Positions 11,747 through 21,055 of a stretch of DNA of 64,000 bases are shown here, piece after piece. The notes under the pieces were generated by a model, which saw only the letters and a list, made by a program, of their open reading frames with translations, was not told the DNA's origin and did not search any database. The DNA comes from Symbiodinium sp. CCMP2592 (Eukaryota; Sar; Dinophyceae; Suessiales; Symbiodiniaceae): contig CAJNDT010003446.1 in assembly GCA_905221615.1 (NCBI GenBank), positions 1,768,800 to 1,832,799 on the forward strand, in the 5' to 3' direction. The stretch's first letter is position 1. The number at the start of each line of letters is the position of its first letter. Position numbers and translations under genes: made by a program.

Positions 11747-12364
11747 GTGCACGAGCCGTTTTCGCGCGTACAACCGTGCACACCTCCAACAGACGGGCTG
11801 CTCCCGCGGGGGCACGCCCTCAAGCCTGGGGAAAGAAAGAGAGAGAGAGAGAGACAGAGAGCGCAGCCTCCTCCTGTACCGCGACCTTGTGATCCACCTG
11901 CACTACCAACACGCCCGGGACAACCTGCAGGACGCGATTCAGCTCGAGGACCTCACTCGGGGGAGTCAACCCCCTACCAAGTTCTGCGCGCCCAGCAAAT
12001 CCTGGAGGGGGTCATGCCGTTCCTCGAGCAGGAAACCGCAGCGGTTCTGGCAGAGGCCCACCACTTGCTCTTCTCATGGACTGCTGCACTCTGGGGATCC
12101 CCAGTGTTCCTGGTGGAGAATAACAACGACGACACCGCTGCACCTGACCTGGCCGGGGAGGCCCCCGAAGGCAACCACGCTGAAGACTCGCTATCTGAAG
12201 CGCCGACCCAAGCCTTTCGCTCTCGAAGCCCACGGCAGCGCACAAGACCAACGGGAAGGCGAACGAGACTCGCGAGGGCATCCTCGCACAGACGCAGACG
12301 AATGCATGCCGCTTTCTATGGCACCCCGGAGAGCGACCATGACCCCGGCGAGTTGCGGGACTGA
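11747..12364 (+). CDS. hypothetical ORF, 205 codons
   Basis: A single open frame from ATG at 11747 that begins inside a repeat shared with 13.6 kb and runs through a GA tract. The middle part reads ILEGVMPFLEQETAAVLAEA and HHLLFSWTAALWGSPVFLVE, followed by a highly basic tail rich in Arg and Ser. An overlapping frame in the same region is also open to about 160 codons. I do not recognise it. GC content is higher than in the surroundings, so open frames arise easily. It could be a remnant of a repeated element. Confidence 0.25.
   Translation: MHEPFSRVQPCTPPTDGLLPRGHALKPGERKRERERQRAQPPPVPRPCDPPALPTRPGQPAGRDSARGPHSGESTPYQVLRAQQILEGVMPFLEQETAAVLAEAHHLLFSWTAALWGSPVFLVENNNDDTAAPDLAGEAPEGNHAEDSLSEAPTQAFRSRSPRQRTRPTGRRTRLARASSHRRRRMHAAFYGTPESDHDPGELRD
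11767..11855. repeat. dispersed repeat, copy 1
   Basis: AACCGTGCACACCTCCAACA, then GGCTGCTCCCGCGGGGGCA and CCTCAAGCCTGGGGAAAGAA, followed by (GA)n. It matches 13605-13690 at most positions. A third fragment (CAAGCCCGGTAGAGAGAGAG) lies at about 14977. Probably a decayed retroelement or satellite family; its nature is unknown. Confidence 0.75.
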
Positions 12365-12597
12365 GGGCTAGCGTAGCAGGTGTGCAAGCCCATGCGCTCG
12401 CTCTTTCCAAAGCCACAGCTAAAGCCAACTCGGGGAAAACCCCCGCTGAGCTACGAGCTCGACACGACGACTCGCCATGGGCCGTATTTTTCCCAACATC
12501 CTTCATACTAATTGTGCATCTTGGCTTTTGTCGCTGTACTTGTTCTTCCAGTCCTTGCTGCACACAAAGGCCATGGCAGTCGTACTTCTGTCAGTGC

Positions 12598-12985
12598 TAT
12601 ACCGCAAGACCTGGCATCCTGTGATCTTTATGGTGGTTTTTTGTTCCATTGTTTGCTCCCGTTGCTGCCCGCGTAAAGCCAGGCAAAAACAACAACCCCT
12701 GCGGCGAATAGGAGGAATAGCTTTTCCCACTAACACAATATCCTCTTCATGTCTCCTTTCCGCAAGCGGGGCTGCCTAAATCAGTAAAGACGTCGAAGGT
12801 CTCACACGTGACTCCTGTGCAAAAAGGGGGACGCCCCTAGCAACATGAGGAGACAGCCCGAACCATTGTACAATTACCTACTATCATGGTAGCACCCAAC
12901 CTGGCATCCTGTGATCTTGCATCCGGTTCCATTTGTTTTCAGTTAGTTCCTTTATTGCTGCCCTTGTCGAGCCAGGAAAACACAC
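12598..12985. repeat. direct repeat of about 85 bp, 300 bp apart
   Basis: The sequence ACCTGGCATCCTGTGATCTT starts both 12609-12695 and 12900-12985. Both copies continue with TTCCATTTGTTT-like, TTGCTGCCC and (A)AGCCAGG.AAAAC segments. The copies are diverged by substitutions and small indels. It belongs to the same decayed landscape as the 11.8/13.6-kb repeat. Confidence 0.7.
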
Positions 12986-13604
12986 GTAGTCACAACCACG
13001 GGTAATCGAGCTGTACAAGTGCCTGCCGACCTGTATGTGACTTTAGTTGTGGTCTTACTCTAGGTTTTGCTAGGCAGCAATCGGCAAGCTTTCCCTGCGG
13101 CACTTTCCAAAGTTTCACCTTTTTCTGTGGGCCCAGGGGGGGACGCCCCGGAGACGAGATGTTCTAAAGCTTCAGTTTACTTCCGTGTTTTCTTAACCCT
13201 TTGGGACAGTGTTGGTTAGGGCAAGGCATTATAATCGCGTCTCAGCCTTCTTTCGACTGGCACCACTTCACATGCACGTTGGCTTTTTCCTCTCCTACGA
13301 ACTCAGAGGAATCGGAGGCCCAGCTCGGAAGGGGAACATCCCCTGTGATCGGCATCTTTGTACCGAGTAGATTTTTGTGTCGTAGTCGTATTGGGTTCAC
13401 CGACAGCCTGCTGTTTCTCCCTTTTGAATCCAGTTGCCGAGGGAAGCTGCGTAACCTCCACTTCGAGTGCCGATGGCATTCCTTGCAACACAGGCGTCCC
13501 GCAACAGTCGGGGGCGCGTACGCGCGCGGTGTAGGGGGTAAAACCCCTACACCATAGCCCTGGCGAAAGAAAGAGAGCGGGGAGCTCGAACCTTTATTGC
13601 ACGT

Positions 13605-13690
13605 AAAACCGTGCACACCACCAACAGCACAGGCTGCCCCAGCGGGGGCATGCCTTCAAGCCTGGAGAAAGAAAAGAGACAGAGAGCCAT
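13605..13690. repeat. dispersed repeat, copy 2
   Basis: The counterpart of 11767-11855: AACCGTGCACACCACCAACA, CCCCAGCGGGGGCATGCC and TTCAAGCCTGGAGAAAGAAA. It ends directly against the spliced-leader-like sequence at 13685-13702. Confidence 0.75.
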
Positions 13691-13702
13691 TTTTGGCTCA
13701 AG
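13685..13702 (+). other. dinoflagellate spliced-leader-like relic
   Basis: AGCCATTTTTGGCTCAAG matches the last 17 nt of the conserved dinoflagellate SL with one extra T in the T-run. No GT follows it, so it is not an SL RNA gene. It is best read as a leader that re-entered the genome with a reverse-transcribed mRNA. No convincing ORF follows directly. Confidence 0.55.
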
Positions 13703-14194
13703 TCGAGCTGCCGCCAGGGGGGTACTCGGGGACGGCCCGCCCGGGGGGGCCGAGAGTGGTCTCTAGGGGGGAGGCTTGAGTCATTACCTCACAATGTTTC
13801 TGCTCGCAAGCCCGGGACCAACCGCTGAGGCCCCCTCTGACCTGGTCCTTCTGCGGACCGTGGCCCAGCAGTAGGAGGGGGCAACATGCTACCACGTTGT
13901 GGAACACACGGAGATCTTGGAGAACCAGGGGCTCATCCAGGACCAGTTGAAAAAAGACCTCGCAGACTCGCTGTCCGAGCACCTCCTTCTAAAGAGCGGA
14001 CGGAGCTGGACATGAACGCTGGGTGAGGGACAAAGATGAGGTCATGATTGAGCAGGTGGCAGGGACACCCCGCCTGATAAGTTCGCCACCAGGGGGGGCA
14101 GAGGGCACAACGCCCATGGAGGACGCGCCAGTCAGGGCGAACCGCGAACCGCACAACTGAAGGGCAGCGACGAAGCAAGTGATGGCTCAGAGTT

Positions 14195-14605
14195 TTGTTG
14201 CATGAAAGGCACAAGATGCTCTCGGGGGACCACCCCTTGTTTCATTTTCCCGAGAACCTACCTTTTGCAGGAATTTTTCTGCGGCCTGATGCCGACTTCT
14301 CAAACTTTCCGAGCACCACCTCAGTCAGACAACAAGAGGGCCCAGCAGCTAGCGGGAACTCTGTAATTAGTGCGGAGGGACCTCGCTTTTACCCCTGTCC
14401 TAGAACAACGAAGTGGTGTGCCACAGCGGCTAGCACAAGGCTGGCGGGGCCAAAACTTAAAGAATGTTTTTCTCTCCCGAGGCACCCGCTTTTGTTAGCC
14501 GGAACGGCGTACCGGGGCCTCCGAAAAGGTGGGCCAACAAAGAGTGCCGAGGTTGAGGGTCGAGTGGAAGGTCACAGGCAGCGTGTGCGCAGGGATAAGG
14601 CTTGA
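14195..14605 (+). CDS. hypothetical ORF, 136 codons
   Basis: An ATG-initiated open frame with no recognised motif (FHFPENLPFAGIFLRPDADF near the start). It lies 490 nt after the SL-like relic and in the GC-rich repeat landscape, where long frames are common by chance. No splice sites or homologous copy support it. Confidence 0.2.
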   Translation: MLHERHKMLSGDHPLFHFPENLPFAGIFLRPDADFSNFPSTTSVRQQEGPAASGNSVISAEGPRFYPCPRTTKWCATAASTRLAGPKLKECFSLPRHPLLLAGTAYRGLRKGGPTKSAEVEGRVEGHRQRVRRDKA

Positions 14606-14944
14606 GTTTGGAGTGCAGGCAGGCAGGGCTCAGGCAGGCGAGGTTGGGATGTAGCGGACAGACTTTTCAAAATTTGAGGGCACCCGCTGTAACCTAGGGC
14701 GAGCACACAGACTTCCTGCAAACACGAGAGCTGGGGAACGCTATTGTCTGAGTTGCCTGACACGGTTATGTCTCTTGAAAGTTGGTCTCGCTGACGTCAC
14801 CAAGTCAAGGGGACTAGGTCAGAGCACCAGCCCAAGAACGAAAGCCCCACGTACAGCCGAGCCCGTCAACCAAAGTGGTGGACGGGGCTGCTGACCTGAG
14901 CGGGGAAAGGGGATTGCCCTTTCTCCTTGCCCTAGAGCAAAGCA

Positions 14945-15375
14945 AAGCAAAGAGAGAGAGAGAATCCCGACTCTCAAGCCCGGTAGAGAGAGAGAGAGAG
15001 AAGAAAAAAAAAAAAAAGAGGGGCCTTGGCGCGGGTCCACGTCGTGGACCTTTCCCCTGCGAAGCGAAGCGACGAGAGAGGGAGAGAGATGTGGCATCGC
15101 TTCTGTTTGCAAACCACCCCCGGCAATGCTCGGGGATGCCAGCAGCTACAAGCTCGCTTGAAAGAACCGGGACCCACGAGCTGACCCAGGCGGGACTGAT
15201 GTCGCATTTTCGGGGAAGGGATACCTTTGTTGTGTAAAACACACGGCAGCTCGGGGGAAAAAGTTCGCAGTGTCACCTCTCACCAGACGCGAACAGTGGC
15301 GCAACGCAGCGCGCAGGGAGGGGGGGACACACGCCCCACTTGCAAGCGAGAGAGAGAGAGAGAGACACAGCGAGA
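14945..15375. repeat. GA- and A-rich tracts in decayed repeat region
   Basis: (GA)n at about 14948-14965, 14984-15000 and 15346-15365, and poly-A at 15003-15018. The flanking sequence is GC-rich. Open frames on the minus strand (poly-Ser/Leu and FFFFFF) are artefacts of these tracts. Confidence 0.8.
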
Positions 15376-16047
15376 GAACAAGTGTGCGCACTGAAGTTCT
15401 CGATGGGTCCAGCGAGAGCTCCCTTACTCAGTTCAATAGTCGGCGAGAGGCACGTTCCTTAATGCTGGCAGCAGGACACAGGATTCACTCAATCGGATGT
15501 CCAAGCCTACCGAGATTTCTTCCTTGCTGTGGCCCGGCTGCGGCATCATTGAATAATTATAGTGTTTAGGCTGGTGGTTGACATGTGCATTGTTGTGGAA
15601 CAGTCGCACTGAATGCTGTCTCCGTGATTCTTGTTGCGTCGTTGTGGCTGAGGCCAGCGCGAACAGCAACACAGTCACGTTCGAGGAAGTCTGGGCTTTG
15701 TTTCATAGTGCCCCAGCAGCAGACAGGTGTCCTTTTCTTGCAACTGCAAGCTCCTGCATAAGTAGGCCAGTGTCGCCTTATCTCAAGAAATGCGCGTGTG
15801 CGAAAAGCGCCACCGCGCGCCCGAATTCGGTGCTTCGCACAGCGGCAAGGCACTACGCCCTTGGGAAATGGCTTGACCGAGACACTGCATGCAGCCTTCG
15901 AAGATCAACTGAGGCCGGGATTTTGGCTTGAGTCAACTTCTGCACATGTCCGACAGACTGAAGATGGCATGACAAGTAGGGTTTTTTCGTTGGCGCTGTC
16001 CTGGCTCGGATGTCCCTGTGCGATCTGCCGGCTGCTTTAAAGCGATA

Positions 16048-16068
16048 CTACAGAGCTTGTGGCTCAAG
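16048..16068 (+). other. possible degenerate spliced-leader relic upstream of the 988-codon gene
   Basis: CTACAGAGCTTGTGGCTCAAG ends in GGCTCAAG, identical to the SL 3' end. Over 21 positions about 14 agree with the SL. It lies 63 nt before the ATG of an intronless gene, where a relic of mRNA recycling would be expected. The 8-nt exact core alone could be chance. Confidence 0.35.
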
Positions 16069-16131
16069 CTTTCTGCTGAGCACGCTTGAAGGCTGTAACT
16101 TCAACCTTAGACACTAGTTTACCGCTCCGCA

Positions 16132-19098
16132 ATGCGAGGCAATGGTGGGTGGATGCATTATAGCCTATCGATTGCTCTCGTCATCGCGACGTCGACCCTC
16201 TTCGTCTGCACACTGGCGGAGGATGCCTGTGATGCTCCCGCAAACAGCCAGGCCCGTGCTTTGCTCCAAAGCCACTCTGCTCGCGAGCACATCGCGAGCT
16301 TGGTGCAGGGATCGAACCAAACCCAAAGCGATCCGTCAGAGGCGGTTTTTTCCAACCAATCCAATGCTTCAGCCATCATTGCCCTGGTAGATGCATGTTT
16401 GCAGAATCACATGACGGGGGATGAACAGGAGCAAGCCTTGTGGGACTTGGTGAGGACAGCTGAGATTCTCTCCAAGTTGATGGCTGCCAACGTCTCAGTG
16501 AAAGCTTTGGGCAATGACTGGCCAGATGACAAAGGCGTGATCGAAGCTGCCATGGTTGCTGGCCGCGATGCTGCAGAAGCCTTGGTGAGGAAGCAATTCG
16601 AGGCTGAGGCAGCGACGCTTCTGGGAAACGCCAATTTGACTCAAGAGGCCATCGATCATTTCACTGAGAAGGTCGCCAAAATGGCTGAAATGTGTGGAGA
16701 TTCCTCAGAAGCCCAGACATTGGCAGACGACGAAGCGTCCATTATGTCGAGGAACATGGCCCCAGAAGAAGCTAGGATTGCAAAGGAACTTGCTGACTAT
16801 GTGGAAGGTCTTTGCCAGTCGGATGTCTTGGATTTGGATTTCTTCGTTGGTCGGCTTGCTGATGAGTCGCCGGAGTGCAATGCCCTGGTGGCTGACTCCC
16901 AACTCCTTCAAATGCAAAAGCACCTCTCAGCGCTGGATTTCTATGCCAAGAGCGCCCTCGTCCTGCATGATGAAGAGAACCGCCTGGGCCATCACTTTGC
17001 CAAGAGGCTGCATCGGCACCAGAGGGAAGAAGCCAGGGCGGTGGAGCCTTTGCTGATGCAAGCAGCGTTGAAGCATGGCTCCAACAAGCCGAGGATGGCA
17101 CGTCTTTTCTATTTGGACCGGCTGTACTACGATAAGATCCATGGCTTCACCAAGGACCAGTATTGCGATTCCAACTTTCGCTTGCAGAAAGAACGGCCAG
17201 AGCATTGGATCAGCCAGAGTCAGGAAATCCGGGCATATGTTGACTGCGTGTGTGTGAAGAAGCGGCCATCGCTCTGGTGCGATGCCCACCATGCGAAGCC
17301 CCTAGCCCTTTTGCAAGCGAAGGTGGTGCAAGAACTGCAGGAAGCTAGTCGCAAACTGGACTCGCACTCGCTGCTCCAGCTTCAGACAAAGACGCCCGTT
17401 GGTTTAGGGGCATGTCAGGATGCTGATGGCAAGCCCGCTGCCTTTGATTGCTCCTTTTGCGTGAATGGCAACAACTGCATCAGCACCAGCGGGTCCTACA
17501 GCCTCGACGTCTTTGGAAGCATCAAGGAGCTGATGGGCACGTCGGCTAGCTGTGTGAAGGGCTACTGCACTCCTTGCATGGGCGTGAAGCCGGGAGATCC
17601 GTTTCAGTTCAAGCTGGATATTGGAGTGGAGGTTTCAGAATGCGGCAGCACTGCAGCCTTCCTGGCCACCTATCACTACTTTGCGGAGCTTAAGCTGTGC
17701 ATTGGGGGTGTCTTGGGGGAGGCTGCTGACAAAATCGGCTGGAGCCTTTGCCAAAGTCTTGGGAAATTGAGCTATCATCCCTTCATTAGCAAGGTCCACT
17801 TCGCAATGAGCCTCCCGATCCCGCTCCCCCCACCAATTGGAGTTGCGGCAAGCCTCGCTGTGAATTTGAACTTGGGCGATATCTCCCAGGCCTGTGACAA
17901 CCATTGCGCCACCTTTGGTCCTTCTCAACACTTCCGATGCTTGCAAGAGTTCTACGCTGCGAGGGGAGTGACAGGTGTGGACTTCAAAGTGGAGGTCCTG
18001 CTGGGTGTCAGCATCCCTTTTGTCGGCACTGTTGGCAAATGGTTCAAGGTGCTTGGCTTCAGCTTCATGGAAGACGACAACAGCCGCGAGATTGCCAAGA
18101 ACAAGGCGGGAGTCACTATTGAGTACATTGGTCCATCACCTTGGAAATCAATCTGCGGCCGCACCTATTCCGGTGTGAATTGTGAGCCTTACGCTGGTGA
18201 TGGGGACAACCGCGCCAATGAGGACTGCAGGGGCTGTGGAGATGACTTCAGTATTTGGCGCCCTGACCCCAACAATCCAAGGTCTCTCTGCATCAGGCGT
18301 GATGATTACAACGGTGGCTGGGGCATGCAGCTGGAGATTGCTTGCCCTGTGGACAATAGCCATCTGAAGGTTATCGTGCCAATCGGCTCCAGCTCCGTGA
18401 ACACCAAATGCGCCATGCCCGATGAGCCGGTGACGTGCCGCTCCGACGGCGGGAACCAGGGCGTTCGGCTGGGCTTCGACACACACGCAGATTCCTACTC
18501 CGTGTACCAGGATGGGCACCGATGGTGTGCGCGCAGGACGGATCACGGTGGCGGCTGGGGACTCAACCTCCAGCTCGAATGCGATCCAACCGGTGGATCC
18601 TTTGGCTTCCAAGTGCGCAACATTCACATGGGCAGCAGCCACGCCAACTTGAAGTGCCTGCTGGTTACCCACGAGATGCGCTGTGATGCGCACACAGCTG
18701 ATTCTGCATACCGTACCAACGACGATTGCAGAAATTGTGGTGACTCTTTCTATGTGACTGTCGACAATCCATGGGGATATGTCTGCGCCCGTAGGACAGA
18801 TTACCATGGTGGCTGGGGCTTAAACCTTTGGTTCAATTGCAACAGTCTGCAAGACAATGTTCGAACCAGGAGAGATGTCCACATTGGCAGCAGCCATTCC
18901 AACAGCAAGTGTGTTTGGGGCGGCTCCACCAACGTCATGTGTGCTTCTTATGCTGGAAATTCTGGCTACCGCCGCAACAACGATGCTCATGGCGATAGCT
19001 TCGAGATCACAACCAGCGGTGGGAACGTTTGTGCCAGGCGGACGGATCATCACGCAGGCTGGGGGCTGGATCTCCAGATTTCCTGCATTGATCGATAA
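16132..19098 (+). CDS. secreted 988-residue protein with four C-terminal Cys/Trp repeats, intronless
   Basis: One uninterrupted frame of 988 codons, the longest in the window. Residues about 12-29 (LSIALVIATSTLFVCTLA) form a signal peptide. Residues 35-425 are mostly helical and acidic, with several N-glycosylation sequons near the N terminus (NQTQ, NQSN, NASA). Residues about 426-480 are Cys-rich (FDCSFCVNGNNC). Residues 490-680 are hydrophobic and beta-like. From residue about 684 four repeats of 82-86 residues begin at Cys 684, 768, 850 and 936. Each has a CARRTDxxGGWGLxL-type core (first copy CIRRDDYNGGWGM) and the first three end in an IGSSxxNxKC-type segment. Cys spacing suggests disulphide-bonded extracellular modules, perhaps sugar- or matrix-binding, but I do not recognise the family. 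The absence of introns among intron-rich neighbours, plus a possible SL relic upstream, suggests a retroposed origin. Confidence 0.9.
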   Translation: MRGNGGWMHYSLSIALVIATSTLFVCTLAEDACDAPANSQARALLQSHSAREHIASLVQGSNQTQSDPSEAVFSNQSNASAIIALVDACLQNHMTGDEQEQALWDLVRTAEILSKLMAANVSVKALGNDWPDDKGVIEAAMVAGRDAAEALVRKQFEAEAATLLGNANLTQEAIDHFTEKVAKMAEMCGDSSEAQTLADDEASIMSRNMAPEEARIAKELADYVEGLCQSDVLDLDFFVGRLADESPECNALVADSQLLQMQKHLSALDFYAKSALVLHDEENRLGHHFAKRLHRHQREEARAVEPLLMQAALKHGSNKPRMARLFYLDRLYYDKIHGFTKDQYCDSNFRLQKERPEHWISQSQEIRAYVDCVCVKKRPSLWCDAHHAKPLALLQAKVVQELQEASRKLDSHSLLQLQTKTPVGLGACQDADGKPAAFDCSFCVNGNNCISTSGSYSLDVFGSIKELMGTSASCVKGYCTPCMGVKPGDPFQFKLDIGVEVSECGSTAAFLATYHYFAELKLCIGGVLGEAADKIGWSLCQSLGKLSYHPFISKVHFAMSLPIPLPPPIGVAASLAVNLNLGDISQACDNHCATFGPSQHFRCLQEFYAARGVTGVDFKVEVLLGVSIPFVGTVGKWFKVLGFSFMEDDNSREIAKNKAGVTIEYIGPSPWKSICGRTYSGVNCEPYAGDGDNRANEDCRGCGDDFSIWRPDPNNPRSLCIRRDDYNGGWGMQLEIACPVDNSHLKVIVPIGSSSVNTKCAMPDEPVTCRSDGGNQGVRLGFDTHADSYSVYQDGHRWCARRTDHGGGWGLNLQLECDPTGGSFGFQVRNIHMGSSHANLKCLLVTHEMRCDAHTADSAYRTNDDCRNCGDSFYVTVDNPWGYVCARRTDYHGGWGLNLWFNCNSLQDNVRTRRDVHIGSSHSNSKCVWGGSTNVMCASYAGNSGYRRNNDAHGDSFEITTSGGNVCARRTDHHAGWGLDLQISCIDR

Positions 19099-19099
19099 G

Positions 19100-21050
19100 C
19101 TGAAACCGTTCTCGGTAAGGCCTTAGGGAAATGGAGCCGGGCCGGGCCTTTGAAGCGGCATTGCTGCACCCCGGGAAAAAGGCGACACTCACGCTGGACT
19201 GCATTGCGCGATCCGTGTCTGTATGTTGTATGCCTCGCTTGCATGTCCGTGTGCGAGAGTCGATAGCCGGCGTCCTTTTGCATGCACTTGAATTCAAATT
19301 CGTTTGTTCCAAGTCCCGGAGGCAGAGGGCGTATTCGCCCACCTCACTGGTGCATGCCCTGCTTCAATCTCGAAGAAACCCTGCACTTGCACCTCCATCA
19401 GGCTACGCAAGGACGACCAAGGCGAGATGCAAGACGATGTGCTGGAATTCCCGGACTTTTTGAGGTGGAGACGGGGGAGGGGGCGGGGAGGGGACGGGGC
19501 GGCATGGTAAGGATGCGAAACAGTTAATAGACCGAGCAGCGTCCGTCACATCCACGTAGCGGTACCTTGTGTATCACAGAAAGACTTGCCAAAGGAGAGA
19601 GTTTGCTGGATGACATGAGGATGCCCTGGTGCTGTTTGCTGAATCAGCGGTGGTTGTCTCAGACCGAAGTGTTGCTCGCAACAATTATGAGCAGTATATC
19701 CTTTCGCTATGCGTCTCTTGATGAAACAGGCACAGGTCATGGTATCGTGAAAGGGAATCCGACCCGAAATTACCAGAAAGACTCGCGCGGTTGCATGTTG
19801 TCGTGCTGAGAGCTTCAGCCGGAGCTGATCTTCTTAGATAGTGAGGAAGCTAAGTAAGAAGAGCAAAACTTCCCACCCAGAATCCTAAACTTCCTAAACT
19901 CTACTCGAGTCCGTCGCGACAGTCAACAGGTTGGTGAAAGACTTGGAGGACACGAACTTTGCCGGCCTGGCGAAGGCTTGAGGGTCCGCGACCCTGTTGC
20001 TTCTTGAAACGGATGGCGGATAGCAATGCAGGGGGTTCTTGAACATTTTGTCAGAGCTTCAACTTGAATGAAGTGGCCGTTACAACCCGTAGGAGGGATT
20101 TGACATGGCATCCAGAGGAAATGGCCGTGAAGTTACATAGCTTGCATGTGGGACCAAGTTGGCTCGGCACACTTGACTGAGATTGGCATGCACTATCCCC
20201 TAAATTCGTCGCAGTGAAACTGCACTTGCACTTGTTTTTTACCGCTGGTGTTCGGCTGGAGGCACGGTGGAAGCATAAAGAGCTGTTTCCCTCCAGTAGC
20301 TGGACATATCATATTCCAGACGTCTGTACCATGCCCAACACGCATTGGCAATTGGATTACGACGGCCGAGAAAAAGCCCGTGGCACCGAAGCAGATTCCT
20401 CGAACTAGTCTTCAGAAATCTCGGGCGTTTGAGGCTACCTGGCCCTCTGAATTCAGACGTGCCAGAAACCTGCTTGCATCACGGCAAAGCCGTAAAGTTG
20501 TAAAGGTGATAACGACGAGTGTGTTGCGTTTGGCTCCCTTTGGCTGCCCTTGCAACCTCCGCTTGGTCTGACCAGCGACTCGGCTGGTTTTGATAAGCCA
20601 TCCAGGCTCCTCGATTTTTATTGGCACGACCCGGCTGCACAGACGTGCATGGGTTTCAAGGGTCTTTCAAGCAAGTCGCTGCAGGGGCGTTCGTCCCAAG
20701 GATGGCAAAGCCTACCCTGCTCAAGGGTTCTGAATCTCAGAGTTGGAAAGCTCACTGAAAGACTTCTTGAGTAGTACCGATAGAACAATGTGCCACATCT
20801 TCATGACTGCTTCTGCGTTCTTTCCTGCATCGCCCTTGAAAGAAGCGGCTTCCCATGTCATGGCGAATCTGCCGGATCGGCTCAAGCTGACTGCGGTTGG
20901 CCGACACCCCCGGGACCCCTCAGTCAGCACTCGCCTGGAAAGGCACCTACAAGAAACTTCCATATCTTCAGGCCGGTCTGGGTCTGCTTTTGAAGCATAT
21001 ATAAATCATGAAGCTGCGTGCAGCCCTGGTCTAAGGTAGCTGGCTGGACA
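19100..21050. other. no gene recognised
   Basis: The 3' flank of the 988-codon gene and the spacer before the next gene. Frames of 60-110 codons on both strands have no motifs. A G-rich patch (GGGGGAGGGGGCGGGGAGGG) lies at about 19473-19492. No AATAAA-type signal is expected or seen. Confidence 0.4.
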
Positions 21051-21055
21051 CAGCC

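Noticed and set aside
15920..15932. ATTTTGGCTTGAG as a second SL relic upstream of the 988-codon gene
   Set aside because: It differs from the SL at two of the last bases (TGAG for CAAG), and it lies in a frame that may be coding; chance is adequate.
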